Source: Streptomyces sp. MJM8645
GTDB lineage: Bacteria > Actinomycetota > Actinomycetes > Streptomycetales > Streptomycetaceae
DNA: 64,000 nt
Direction: 5' to 3'
Assembly (NCBI RefSeq): GCF_001625365.1
Contig: NZ_LJJF01000001.1
Location: 1,116,001 to 1,180,000, forward strand
The position numbers and the translations under genes were made by a program. Of this stretch, positions 25,550 to 34,136 are shown one piece after another (position 1 is the first letter of the stretch; every line of letters begins with the position of its first letter). The notes below the pieces were generated by a model. The model did no database searches and had not been told where the DNA came from. It was given only the letters and a program-made list of their open reading frames with translations.

Positions 25550-25658
25550 ATCCGCCGCCCACCCGCCGCCCACCCGTCGCCCGCCCCGGCCCGCCCCGGC
25601 CCACCCGGTCCACCCGGCCTGCCCGACCCGATCCGCCGGACGGGTCAGCCGCCGAGGC

Positions 25659-25674
25659 GTCCGACTTCCGTAAG
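25659..25674 (+). promoter_or_regulatory. GTCCGACTTCCGTAAG element (GT2 gene side)
   Basis: This is the second copy of the 16-bp element, 47 bp upstream of the GTG at 25721 and thus next to the -35 region of the TAGCGT promoter at 25709-25714. Confidence 0.6.
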
Positions 25675-25720
25675 GCTGCGCCGCCGCCGCACCCCGCCGT
25701 CCCGCACTTAGCGTGGCCGG

Positions 25721-27061
25721 GTGACCTCACCCACCTCCCCCGTCTCCCCCGTCGACGTCGTGCTGCCCTGCCTCGACGAGGCCGCCGCGCTGCCCTGGGT
25801 GCTGGGGCGGATCCCGGACGGCTGGCGGGCCGTCGTCGTCGACAACGGCTCCCGGGACGGCTCCGCCGACCTCGCCCGCTCGCTCGGCGCGACGGTGGTC
25901 GAGGAGCCCCGGCGCGGGTTCGGCGCCGCCTGCCACGCCGGGCTGCGCGCCGCCACCGCCGACCTGGTCTGCTTCCTGGACTGCGACGGCTCCCTCGATC
26001 CCGCCCAGCTCCCGCTGGTCACCGGCCCGGTGCTGGCCGGCTCCGCCGACCTGGTGCTGGGCCGCCGCCGCCCGGCCACCGCCGGGGCGTGGCCGCTGCA
26101 CGCCCGCCTGGCCAACACCGTCCTGGCCCGACGGCTGCGCGCCCGCACCGGCGCGCCGCTGCACGACCTCGGCCCGATGCGGGCCGCCCGCCGGGAACAG
26201 CTGCTGGCCCTGGGGCTCGGCGACCGGCGGTCCGGCTACCCGCTGGAGATGGTGCTCGCCGCCTCGGCCGCCGGGCTGCGGATCACCGAGACCCCCGTCG
26301 ACTACCTGCCGCGCGCGGGCCGCTCCAAGGTCACCGGCACCCTGCGCGGCACCCGCCAGGCCGTCCGCGACATGCGGGCCGTGCTGGCCGCGCCCCCGCC
26401 GACCCTGCTGGTGATCGCCAAGTCGCCCGTCCCCGGCCGGGTGAAGACCCGGCTCACCCCGCCGTGCACCCCCGAACAGGCCGCCGCCCTGGCCGAGGCC
26501 GCCCTCGCCGACACCCTGCACACCCTGGGCACGATGCCGGCCGGGCGGCGCGTGCTCGTCCTGGACGGCGAACCGGGCGGCTGGCTGCCCCCCGGCTGGG
26601 AGGTCGTCGCGCAGACCGGCGGCGGGCTGGACGAACGGCTGGCCGCCGCCTTCGCGCACGCGGCCCGGGTGGCCCCGCGCGCCCCGGCGCTGCTGGTCGG
26701 GATGGACACACCGCAGCTGAGCGCCGCCGCGCTGGCCGAGCCGCTGTCGGCCGCACGGCGGGCGGGCACGGACGCCTGGTACGGCCCGGCGGCGGACGGC
26801 GGCTTCTGGGCGCTGGGCCTGGCCCGGCCGACCGCCGAACTGGCCGCGCGCCTGCTGCACGGCGTGCCGATGTCCACCGCGAGGACCGGCGCGACACTCC
26901 TGGAACGCCTCGCCGCAGCCGACTTGACGATCCATCAGCTTCCATCACTCACCGATGTGGACACCGTCGAGGATGCCCGCCGCGTCGCCGCCGAGGCCCC
27001 GGACAGCCGTTTCGCCGCCCAGCTGGTGACGGTCGGCCTGAAGCCGGAGGTGGCGAGTTGA
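25721..27061 (+). CDS. Fused GT2 glycosyltransferase - DUF2064 (CofC-like) protein
   Basis: Residues 1 to about 220 form a GT2 glycosyltransferase domain: VVLPCLDEAAALPWVLGRIP, VVVDNGSRDGS and the metal-binding FLDCDGSLDP. Residues from about 225 form a DUF2064 domain, a nucleotidyltransferase-like fold: LLVIAKSPVPGRVKTRLTPP and LLVGMDTPQLS. The two families are often encoded by neighbouring genes, so the fusion joins steps of one pathway, perhaps making a lipid- or thiol-linked sugar; the product is unknown. The GTG start lies six bases after TAGCGT, so the mRNA is probably leaderless. The methyltransferase gene overlaps its stop. Confidence 0.87.
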   Translation: MTSPTSPVSPVDVVLPCLDEAAALPWVLGRIPDGWRAVVVDNGSRDGSADLARSLGATVVEEPRRGFGAACHAGLRAATADLVCFLDCDGSLDPAQLPLVTGPVLAGSADLVLGRRRPATAGAWPLHARLANTVLARRLRARTGAPLHDLGPMRAARREQLLALGLGDRRSGYPLEMVLAASAAGLRITETPVDYLPRAGRSKVTGTLRGTRQAVRDMRAVLAAPPPTLLVIAKSPVPGRVKTRLTPPCTPEQAAALAEAALADTLHTLGTMPAGRRVLVLDGEPGGWLPPGWEVVAQTGGGLDERLAAAFAHAARVAPRAPALLVGMDTPQLSAAALAEPLSAARRAGTDAWYGPAADGGFWALGLARPTAELAARLLHGVPMSTARTGATLLERLAAADLTIHQLPSLTDVDTVEDARRVAAEAPDSRFAAQLVTVGLKPEVAS

Positions 27062-27714
27062 CGACCACCACCGCCTGGGTGGACGACCCGTTCGCCGACG
27101 CCGTCCGCACCGGGCGCGGCCCGCTCTGGCTGCGCCGCGAGGACGGCCACCGCCTCCGGCTGGAAATCGAACGCTGGTGCGCCCCGGCGGCCGGCGCCGA
27201 CCACAGCCTGCTCCGGCGCTGCGCCCGCCGTTCCGCGCCCGTCCTCGACCTCGGCTGCGGGCCCGGGCGGCTGGTCGCCGCGCTGCTCGCCCTCGGCGTC
27301 CCGGCCCTAGGCGTCGATGTGACCAGGGCGGCCGTCGCCCGCACGGTCGGACTGGGCGGCCCGGCGCTCTGCCGCTCGGTCTTCGACCGGCTGCCCGCCG
27401 AGGGCCGCTGGGGCGCCGCGCTCCTCGCCGACGGCAACCTCGGCATCGGCGGCGACCCGGACGCCCTGCTCCAGCGGGGCGCCGAACTCATCGCGCCGGA
27501 CGGGCTGTTGCTGGTCGAGGTGGAGCCCGTGGAGGTGGACGAGCAGGTCACCGTCCAGGTCGAGGGCCCGGACGGCCGACTCGGGCCGGCCTTCCCCTGG
27601 GCCCGGCTCGGCACGGCCGCCGCCCTCAGGCGGGCCCACGCCGCCGCCGGGCTGGTCGAAGCGGAACGCTGGACCTCACACGGCCGCCGCTTCCTCGCCC
27701 TGCACAAGCGGTGA
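27058..27714 (+). CDS. SAM-dependent methyltransferase
   Basis: This 218-residue protein has the SAM-binding motif VLDLGCGPGRLVAALLALG, an acidic residue after the second strand (LGVDVTRAA) and a DGNLGIGGDP loop typical of class I methyltransferases. The TTG at 27058 is used because GGAGG lies seven bases upstream; it overlaps the stop of the GT2-DUF2064 gene (TTGA). The translational coupling suggests that it modifies the same product. Substrate unknown. Confidence 0.82.
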   Translation: MTTTTAWVDDPFADAVRTGRGPLWLRREDGHRLRLEIERWCAPAAGADHSLLRRCARRSAPVLDLGCGPGRLVAALLALGVPALGVDVTRAAVARTVGLGGPALCRSVFDRLPAEGRWGAALLADGNLGIGGDPDALLQRGAELIAPDGLLLVEVEPVEVDEQVTVQVEGPDGRLGPAFPWARLGTAAALRRAHAAAGLVEAERWTSHGRRFLALHKR

Positions 27715-27746
27715 GGCGCACACGACCGCTGCTCCGGACGGCCACG

Positions 27747-27788
27747 GCCGCACCGCCCCCGGCGCGATCCCCGGGACGGCGGTGCGGC
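27747..27788. terminator. Terminator hairpin after the methyltransferase gene
   Basis: GCCGCACCGCC (27747-27757) pairs exactly with GGCGGTGCGGC (27778-27788), with further pairing of CCCCGG and CCGGG inside. Confidence 0.7.
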
Positions 27789-28036
27789 TGCAGCGCCGCT
27801 CGGACGGCAGGGAGGCCGGAAGGCCGCCCGCGATCGAGATCGACAGGGCGGCGAGGAGGAAGATTGGCGCCGGGGTCCAAGGAGCCTTGCAGGATGCCGG
27901 TCGTGCACCACGCGTGCGGCTGTCGCCCAACCGCCTCTTGGCCCCACGGTCAGGGGTGCCCCGGCGGCACCCTTCGAGGCGTCCCGGCCGAGCCTGCCAC
28001 ATGCCCCGGGCCGCGACAAGACGTCCGACCGGCCGC
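27789..28036. other. Intergenic region, no supported gene
   Basis: About 250 bp separate the terminator from the 3' end of the convergent cytochrome gene. A minus-strand frame here has a hydrophobic stretch (APIFLLAALSISIAGG) but no good start site or codon pattern. It could be a gene remnant. Confidence 0.4.
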
Positions 28037-28645
28037 CTACTCCCGGCCCACCGGCCGCCACTGCGGGTGCTCGCGCTCGGCCCACCGGCGCTCCACCAGC
28101 CCGGTCCGCATCCCGAGCCGCGCCTGCGGATCCCGCCAGGCCATCCGGACGTGTCCGACCACCACGACGGCGATGGCGGCGGCCAGCCAGTCGTGGACGA
28201 AGGTCGCCCCGGTCCGCCAGGAGGGCGGGGCTAGGCGGGGCAGCCACATCAACAGCCCGGTGCCGACGATCACCAGCATCGAGCCGAGCGTCCACTGCGC
28301 GTAGAGCTTCTGCCCGGCGTTGAACTTGCCCGCCGGCCGGTGCGGGGTGCGGCGCCGGACGGCGCGCAGCCAGTCCCAGTCCGCCGGGGTGAAGCGGCTC
28401 AGCCGGGCGGCGTCCGCGCGCAGCGCCCGCGAGGCGAGCCCGAGCAGCAGCGGCACGGGCAGCGCGAGGCCGCACCACACGTGCACCGTCACCACCAGCC
28501 GCCGGTTGCCGACCAGTTCGGCGAGCGGGGCGAGGTAGAGGCAGGCCGCCGTGGCCAGGCAGACGCCGGTCAGCGCGGCGGTCGTCCGGTGCACCCAGCG
28601 CTCGGCCCGGGTGAAGCGCAGCAGGAGTTCAGCCGGTGGGCGCAT
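28037..28645 (-). CDS. Cytochrome b-type membrane subunit
   Basis: This roughly 202-residue protein has four membrane segments with histidines placed as in b-type cytochromes of the Ni/Fe-hydrogenase and formate dehydrogenase gamma group: RWVHRTTAAL, VTVHVWCGLALP, and FVHDWLAAAIAVVVVGHVRMAW. It probably anchors and passes electrons to the sulfite-oxidase-like protein encoded just upstream, whose end it overlaps. I used the ATG at 28645; a GTG at 28651 in frame is also possible. The C-terminal tail is charged and cytoplasmic. Confidence 0.83.
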   Translation of the reverse strand: MRPPAELLLRFTRAERWVHRTTAALTGVCLATAACLYLAPLAELVGNRRLVVTVHVWCGLALPVPLLLGLASRALRADAARLSRFTPADWDWLRAVRRRTPHRPAGKFNAGQKLYAQWTLGSMLVIVGTGLLMWLPRLAPPSWRTGATFVHDWLAAAIAVVVVGHVRMAWRDPQARLGMRTGLVERRWAEREHPQWRPVGRE

Positions 28646-29342
28646 CGTCACGTCCGTTCGACCGGCCGACCCAGGCGTCGACGTCGTACCCGTTGCGCTC
28701 CCAGTAGCCCGGCTCCACCGAGCCGGTCACGGTGATCCCGGAGAGCCACTTGGCGGACTTGTAGAAGTACATCGGCGCGACGTACAGCCGCACCGGGCCG
28801 CCGTGGGTGTGGGAGATGGGGTTGTCCTGCATCCGCAGCGCGACCAGCACGTCGTCCCGTCGGGCCTGCGCCAGCGTCAGGCTCTCGGTGTACGCGCCGT
28901 CGAAGCAGCTGAACCGGACGGCCCCGGCCCCCGGCCGCACGCCCGCGGCGTCCAGCAGGTGCGCGAGCGGCACCCCCTCGAACGGGGTGTCCGGCACCCG
29001 CCACCCGGTCACGCACTGCACGTCCCGCACGAGCCGCCGCTGCGGCATCGCCCGCAGGTCCGGCAGGCGGAACGTCGCGGGCCGCTCCACCATCCCGTCG
29101 ACGCTGAGCGTGTAGTCCGCCACGCTCCGCTCCGGGACGGACGACACCACCGAGTAGTACCGGAATCCGTTGTTGCCCGGCAGCAGCCCGCTCAGTCCGC
29201 TCGGGTCCCGTTCGGCCAACCCCGACTCGGCCCGTTGCAGGTACGGCCCCGCCGCCACCCCGACGGCCCCGAGCCCGAGCAGCCCGAGCACCACCCGCCG
29301 CCCCACCGGGGTGCCCCTGCCTTCTTCGCCTGTTCTGTCCAC
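28629..29342 (-). CDS. Sulfite oxidase-like molybdopterin oxidoreductase
   Basis: This 237-residue protein has an N-terminal membrane anchor or signal preceded by Arg residues (GRRVVLGLLGLGAVGVAAG). An oxidoreductase molybdopterin domain follows. The cofactor-binding cysteine lies in VQCVTGWRV, and GGPVRLYVAPMYFYKSAKWLSGI is the typical C-terminal signature. It resembles MsrP/YedY-type enzymes. The protein should face outside and use the cytochrome b partner encoded next to it. The substrate, perhaps oxidised methionine or another sulfur compound, is inference. The GTG at 29342 has a weak ribosome binding site. Confidence 0.85.
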   Translation of the reverse strand: MDRTGEEGRGTPVGRRVVLGLLGLGAVGVAAGPYLQRAESGLAERDPSGLSGLLPGNNGFRYYSVVSSVPERSVADYTLSVDGMVERPATFRLPDLRAMPQRRLVRDVQCVTGWRVPDTPFEGVPLAHLLDAAGVRPGAGAVRFSCFDGAYTESLTLAQARRDDVLVALRMQDNPISHTHGGPVRLYVAPMYFYKSAKWLSGITVTGSVEPGYWERNGYDVDAWVGRSNGRDDAPTG

Positions 29343-29607
29343 GCCCCCGATTGCACCAGCCCGAGCCCGGCCGGCGCGAGGCCCGGCACCGGTCCGTCAG
29401 CCTTTCGTCATCTCCGCCAGCAGGGCCCCACGGCCGAGCGGCGGGGCAGCCGAGCGGCGGGAGATCGTTTTCCAGTCAAGTTCGACGATCTTTCGAATCC
29501 CGTATTCCCCCAGGTCCGACCGCGCCACTACGGTGCCACGCATCCCCGTTGTTCCCCTCTCCCCGGCCGGCCGCAACCGCCGGGGCTACCGATCGGACCG
29601 GTGCGCC

Positions 29608-30081
29608 GTGACCAGAATCCTCCGTCAGCTGTGGACCCACGCGGGAAGAGCGGCGGCCGTCGTCGCGCTCCTCGCCGCCGCCCTCACCGGCACGGCGGCC
29701 GGAACCGCCACCGCCGCCACCCCGGCCGCCCCCGCGGCAACCGCCTCGGTGGGCGGCTGGACCTGCCCCGGAACGCCCGTCCCGGACGGCTACGTCATCA
29801 CCATGTTCAACTCCAGCGGCTGCAACAACCACGGCGCCTGGTTCCAGGCGCCCGCCCAGAACCGCCTGTGGACCTGCTCCGGCTCGCCGATCGTCTCCGG
29901 CTACGTCCTGACCAACTACAACCCCCAGGGGTGCAGCGGCGTCGGCGCCTGGTTCCACGAACTGGTCCGCAACGGCATCTGGACCTGCCCCTACTCGCCG
30001 ATCCCGGCCGGCTACCGCAGCACCAGCTACGACGCCCGCGGCTGCAACGGCCTCGGCGCCTGGCTCACCATCAAGGCCTGA
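29608..30081 (+). CDS. Secreted protein with three cysteine-paired repeats
   Basis: This 157-residue protein has a signal peptide (about residues 1-36, ending ATA). The mature part is three repeats of about 37 residues. Each begins W-T-C, continues through G-Y-x-x-T and ends G-C-x-x-x-G-A-W: GGWTCPGTP, RLWTCSGSP and GIWTCPYSP are the openings. Two cysteines per repeat suggest one disulfide each. I do not recognise the family. It stands alone, followed by a perfect terminator. The GTG at 29608 has no strong ribosome binding site. Confidence 0.75.
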   Translation: MTRILRQLWTHAGRAAAVVALLAAALTGTAAGTATAATPAAPAATASVGGWTCPGTPVPDGYVITMFNSSGCNNHGAWFQAPAQNRLWTCSGSPIVSGYVLTNYNPQGCSGVGAWFHELVRNGIWTCPYSPIPAGYRSTSYDARGCNGLGAWLTIKA

Positions 30082-30093
30082 CCCACACCCGGC

Positions 30094-30123
30094 GGGGCCC
30101 GACCGGAACTCCGGTCGGGCCCC
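30094..30123. terminator. Terminator hairpin after the triple-repeat gene
   Basis: GGGGCCCGACCGG (30094-30106) pairs exactly with CCGGTCGGGCCCC (30111-30123) around AACT. Confidence 0.85.
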
Positions 30124-30318
30124 GTCCGCGTCGTCAGGTCACCGCGTCGTCAGGTCGTCACGTCGCCATTCCGGGCCGAACACTCCGCACACGCAGCACA
30201 GGCAACACGCGCCGCACACACCGTTTCACCAGCAGAAAAGAAGTCCGCCCGCAGCGGACGAGAAAAAAGGCACAGGAGGAAAAACCACTCCCGGCCACTT
30301 CTAACTTATAGCGTACGG
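30124..30318. other. AT-richer intergenic stretch before the rifamycin cassette
   Basis: This segment has runs of A (GAGAAAAAAGG, GGAAAAACC) and TTATAG, unlike the rest of the window. No gene is seen. It may mark a junction where the resistance cassette was acquired. Confidence 0.45.
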
Positions 30319-30339
30319 GGGGCCTTGCGGCAAGGCCCC
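30319..30339. promoter_or_regulatory. Rifamycin-associated element (RAE)
   Basis: GGGGCCTTG (30319-30327) and CAAGGCCCC (30331-30339) are perfect inverted arms around CGG. This matches the known RAE found upstream of rifamycin-inactivating and HelR genes in actinomycetes. It lies 60 bp before the glycosyltransferase start. TTATAG just upstream may belong to the promoter. Confidence 0.85.
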
Positions 30340-30398
30340 GGTCGTGCCGCACAATCGTCGACCTGAACCGGAATCCGCGGAAATTTGGGGTCGCGAAA

Positions 30399-31625
30399 AT
30401 GCGTGTGCTGTTGTCGACGTACGGGTCCCGCGGGGATGTCGAACCGCTGGTGGGGCTCGCGGCGCGGCTGCGGGAGTCCGGCTCGCAGGTGCGGGTGTGT
30501 GCGCCGCCGGACGAGGACTTCGCGCAGCGGTTGGCCCACATCGACGTGCCGCTGGTGCCGGTCGGCCCGTCGGCGCGGGCGCTGACGGCGGCGCCGGCGT
30601 CGCCGTCGTCCCTGCCGGAGCGTGCGGCCGCGGTGATCGCCGGGCAGTTGGAGGCGGTCACGGCGGCGGCCGAGGGCTGCGACGTGCTGGTGGCCACCGG
30701 CATGCTGCCGGCTGCGGCGGGCGCGCTGTCGGTGGCCGAGAAGCTGGGCATCCGCTCCGTGTCGGTGACCTTCCAGCAGCTGACCCTGCCCTCGCCGGGC
30801 CGCCCGCCGCTGGCGTACCCGGGCCGGCCGTTCCCGCCGGAGGTGACCGACAACCGGGTGCTGTGGGGCCTGGACGCCGAGAGCATCAACGCGCTGTTCG
30901 GCGCGGCGCTCAACACCAACCGGGCGTCGATCGGCCTGCCGCCGGTGGACGACGTCCGCGACTACGTCATCGGCGACCGGCCGTGGCTGGCGACCGACCC
31001 GGTCCTGGACCCGTGGCAGGAACCGGCGGACCTGGACGTCGTGCAGACCGGCGCGTGGATCCTGCCGGACCGACGCCCGCTGCCGGCCGGGTTGGAGGCC
31101 TTCCTGGCCGCCGGCGCACCGCCGGTGTACGTGGGCTTCGGCAGCATGCCGATGCTCGCCTCCCAGGACGCCGCCCAGGTGGCCGTCGAGGCGGTCCGCG
31201 CGCAGGGCCGCCGCGTGGTCGTGGCCCGCGGCTGGGCCGGCCCTGGACACGGCCTGGCCCCGATCGATGACCGGGGCGACTGCTTCGTCGTCGGCGAGGT
31301 CAACCAGCAGGCGCTGTTCGGCCGGGTGGCCGCCGTCGTGCACCACGGCGGGGCGGGCACCACGACGACGGCCACCCGGGCCGGCGCGCCCCAGGTCGTG
31401 GTCCCGCAGACCGCGGACCAGCCGTACTGGGCCAGCCGGGTGGCCGAGCTGGGCATCGGCGTGGCACTCGACGGGCCGACCCCGACCACCGAATCCCTGT
31501 CGGCCGCGCTCAGGACGGCCCTCGCCCCCGAGACCCGGGTGTGGGCGACCGCCGTGGCCACCATGATCCGCACCGACGGCGCGGCGCTGGCCGCACAACT
31601 GCTGCTCGACGCGGCCGGCCGCTGA
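30399..31625 (+). CDS. rgt: Rifamycin glycosyltransferase (GT1 family)
   Basis: This 408-residue GT-B enzyme belongs to the UDP-sugar GT1 family related to vancomycin-type glycosyltransferases. MRVLLSTYGSRGDVEPLVGLA opens the acceptor domain. VYVGFGSMP, VAAVVHHGGAGTTTTATRAGAPQVVVPQ and ADQPYWASRV form the nucleotide-sugar site, with the expected His and Gly-rich loop. The family alone does not fix the acceptor. The RAE 60 bp upstream and the HelR-type gene downstream point to inactivation of rifamycin by glycosylation. The two genes are only about 90 bp apart and probably form one rifamycin-induced operon. Confidence 0.85.
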   Translation: MRVLLSTYGSRGDVEPLVGLAARLRESGSQVRVCAPPDEDFAQRLAHIDVPLVPVGPSARALTAAPASPSSLPERAAAVIAGQLEAVTAAAEGCDVLVATGMLPAAAGALSVAEKLGIRSVSVTFQQLTLPSPGRPPLAYPGRPFPPEVTDNRVLWGLDAESINALFGAALNTNRASIGLPPVDDVRDYVIGDRPWLATDPVLDPWQEPADLDVVQTGAWILPDRRPLPAGLEAFLAAGAPPVYVGFGSMPMLASQDAAQVAVEAVRAQGRRVVVARGWAGPGHGLAPIDDRGDCFVVGEVNQQALFGRVAAVVHHGGAGTTTTATRAGAPQVVVPQTADQPYWASRVAELGIGVALDGPTPTTESLSAALRTALAPETRVWATAVATMIRTDGAALAAQLLLDAAGR

Positions 31626-31715
31626 GGCGTGCCGGATAATTCCACCCGCCGCCACCCCCGATTTCCCGGCCGACCGCCCGAGGAATCGAAAAGCTCAAAG
31701 CACCTGGAGCCAGGT

Positions 31716-34136
31716 TTGTCCCCCATCTCGTCCTCCCCATCCTCCTCATCCGAGTCCTCTTCGTTCTCCTCGTCCTCCTCGTCCGAACCGAATTCGCCCG
31801 CCGACGACTGGCGGTCCGGCGAACTGCGGGCGGAGAACGCGTACGTCGGCAGGCTGTACGAGCGCCTCGAAGCGCAGCGCGCACTCGCAGCCGCCCGGCT
31901 GCGCCAGGTCCACCTCCAGGAGAAGGGCGGGACGATCCAGGCCCTCCTGGAGCGCGACACCATGGAGATCCACCACACCCGCCGGCTGGCGGCGCTGCAC
32001 GCCGCCGAGTACGGGCTGTGCTTCGGCCGGATCGACGACGCCGACGGCGAGCGGCAGTACATCGGCCGGATCGCCCTGTCGGACGACGACCACGAGCCGC
32101 TGCTCACCGACTGGCGGGCGGCGGCCGCGGAGCCGTTCTACCGGGCGACGCCCGCCGCACCGGGCGGCGTGGTGGCGCGACGGCACCTGCGGACCAAGGG
32201 CCGGACCGTCGTCGACTTCGACGACGACGCCTTCGGCGTGGGCGCCCACGCGGGCCGCAGCGACGCCGAGCTCAGCGGGGAGGGCGCCCTGCTCGCCTCG
32301 CTGACGGCGGCCCGGACGGGGCGGATGGGCGACATCGTCTCCACCATCCAGGCCGAGCAGGACCGCGTCATCCGCGACGCGCTCGGCGGCGTCCTGGTCG
32401 TGCAGGGCGGCCCGGGCACCGGCAAGACCGTCGTCGCCCTGCACCGCGCCGCGTACCTGCTCTACACCCACCGCGACCGGCTGGCCAAGCACGGCGTGCT
32501 GGTCATCGGGCCGAACACGACGTTCCTGCGCTACATCGACCAGGTGCTTCCCGCGCTCGGCGAGAGCGAGGTCGTGCTGAGCAGCATCGGCACGCTCTAC
32601 CCGGGGGTGACGGGGACCGGCGCCGAGACGCCCGAGGCGGCCGCCGTCAAGGGCGACGCCCGGATGGCCCAGGTCCTCGCCGCCGCGCTGGAGGGCCTGC
32701 GGCAGCTGCCGGAGGAGTCGTGGACCATCACCGTGGGCAAGACCTCGCCCTACCACCAGGAGCTCCGGATCAGCCGGGCGCTCTGCGAGCGGGCCCATGC
32801 CGCCGCGCACCGGAGCGGCAGGCCGCACAACGCGGCCCGGGCCGACCTGGTGGAGCGGCTCTCCTCGGAGCTGGCCCTGCGGATCGCCCGGGACCAGGGC
32901 GGGAAGATGGACCTGGACGCCGTGGCGGACCTCGCCGACGCGCTCGTCGACGAGCCCGAGTTCCAGGCCGTGGCCCAGAAGCTGTGGCCGCTGCTGAACC
33001 CGGAGCAGGTGCTCACGAGCCTGTTCGGCTCCCCGGAGCTGCTGGCGAGCGCGATGCCGGACTTCACCGAGGCCGAACGCGCCGCACTGCTGCGCGAACT
33101 GCCGGTCCCGGAGCGGGAGTCCGCCGCCGAGGCCGCCGTGACCGCCGAGGAGGTCGAGGAGGCCGTGACCGCCGCGACCACCCGGACCACCTGGACCGCC
33201 GACGACGTGCCGCTGCTCGACGAGGCCGCCGAACTGCTCGGCCCGCTTCCGGGCGCCGCCGTCGCCCGCCGGGCCGAGGCCGCCGCCGAGGCGGCGGAGT
33301 TGGAGTTCGCGAAGATCGTCCTCGACGACTTCGGCGTGGGTCTGGTCGAGATGGACGCGAAGATGCTGGCCCGCCAGTACCGCGGCGAGGAGTCGCTCCG
33401 GCCGCTGGCCGAGCGCGCGGCCGAGGACCGGACCTGGGGCTACGGGCACGTGATCGTGGACGAGGCCCAGGAGCTGTCCCCGATGGCCTGGCGGATGCTG
33501 GCCCGCCGCTGCCCCGGCCGTTCCATGACGATCGTCGGCGACCTGGCGCAGACCGGCGCGCCCGCCGGGCTGAGCTCCTGGGGCCAGGCCCTCGACACAT
33601 ACACGGCGGGGCGCTGGCGCACGGTGGAACTCACCATCAACTACCGCACCCCGGCCGAGATCATGCAGGTCACCGAGGGCGTCCTGCGGGCGCTCGACCC
33701 CTCGCTCGCCGCCCCCACCGCGGTGCGCAGCGGCGGAACCCGCCCGTGGAGTCTGCGGATCCCCGCGGACGGCCGGGCGGCGGCGCTGCGCGGCGCCGTC
33801 GAACGGGAGCTCGCAGCGCTGGACGGCGGCCGGCTGGCGGTCATCCACGCGCCTGACGCCCCGACCGAACTGCTCGACGGGATCGCCGAGTTGGCAGGCG
33901 TCTGCGTCAACGAAGGCCCGGCGTCGCTGGATTCGCCGGCCGTCCTGCTGACGGCCGCCCAGTCCAAGGGACTTGAGTTCGACGCCGTCCTGGTCGTGGA
34001 GCCCACCGAGATCCTCGCGGCGCACGCCCACGGCGTGAACGACCTCTACGTCGCCCTCACCCGCGCGACGAAGTCCCTCGGGGTGCTGCACAGCCGGGAC
34101 CTGCCGGAGATGCTGCAGGGGCTGGAGCCCCGCTGA
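31716..34136 (+). CDS. helR: HelR-type helicase-like RNA polymerase protection protein
   Basis: This HelD/UvrD-like ATPase binds RNA polymerase. Relatives called HelR remove rifamycin from the enzyme and give resistance. Motifs: GGPGTGKTVVALHRAAYLLY (Walker A, about residue 230), HVIVDEAQELSPMAW (Walker B), SMTIVGDLAQTG, ELTINYRTPAEIM and DLYVALTRATKSLGVLH. The HelD-type N-terminal coiled-coil begins at WRSGELRAENAYVGRLYERL. I place the start at the TTG at 31716 (GGAG six bases upstream), giving 806 residues. The frame is open to a GTG at 31629, but codons there are not GC-biased. A Ser-rich acidic tract of about 30 residues precedes the coiled-coil. The RAE-controlled glycosyltransferase lies upstream. 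The 3' end overlaps the convergent GT87 gene by 80 bp. Confidence 0.87.
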   Translation: MSPISSSPSSSSESSSFSSSSSSEPNSPADDWRSGELRAENAYVGRLYERLEAQRALAAARLRQVHLQEKGGTIQALLERDTMEIHHTRRLAALHAAEYGLCFGRIDDADGERQYIGRIALSDDDHEPLLTDWRAAAAEPFYRATPAAPGGVVARRHLRTKGRTVVDFDDDAFGVGAHAGRSDAELSGEGALLASLTAARTGRMGDIVSTIQAEQDRVIRDALGGVLVVQGGPGTGKTVVALHRAAYLLYTHRDRLAKHGVLVIGPNTTFLRYIDQVLPALGESEVVLSSIGTLYPGVTGTGAETPEAAAVKGDARMAQVLAAALEGLRQLPEESWTITVGKTSPYHQELRISRALCERAHAAAHRSGRPHNAARADLVERLSSELALRIARDQGGKMDLDAVADLADALVDEPEFQAVAQKLWPLLNPEQVLTSLFGSPELLASAMPDFTEAERAALLRELPVPERESAAEAAVTAEEVEEAVTAATTRTTWTADDVPLLDEAAELLGPLPGAAVARRAEAAAEAAELEFAKIVLDDFGVGLVEMDAKMLARQYRGEESLRPLAERAAEDRTWGYGHVIVDEAQELSPMAWRMLARRCPGRSMTIVGDLAQTGAPAGLSSWGQALDTYTAGRWRTVELTINYRTPAEIMQVTEGVLRALDPSLAAPTAVRSGGTRPWSLRIPADGRAAALRGAVERELAALDGGRLAVIHAPDAPTELLDGIAELAGVCVNEGPASLDSPAVLLTAAQSKGLEFDAVLVVEPTEILAAHAHGVNDLYVALTRATKSLGVLHSRDLPEMLQGLEPR

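Noticed and set aside
27676..28002. Minus-strand frame with a hydrophobic stretch
   Set aside because: Poor start context and codon use, and it runs into the methyltransferase terminator; at most a remnant.
30243..30259. Small GTCCGC/GCGGAC hairpin next to A-runs as a terminator
   Set aside because: Only a 6-bp stem and no minus-strand gene ends there; the strong terminator at 30094 explains the region.
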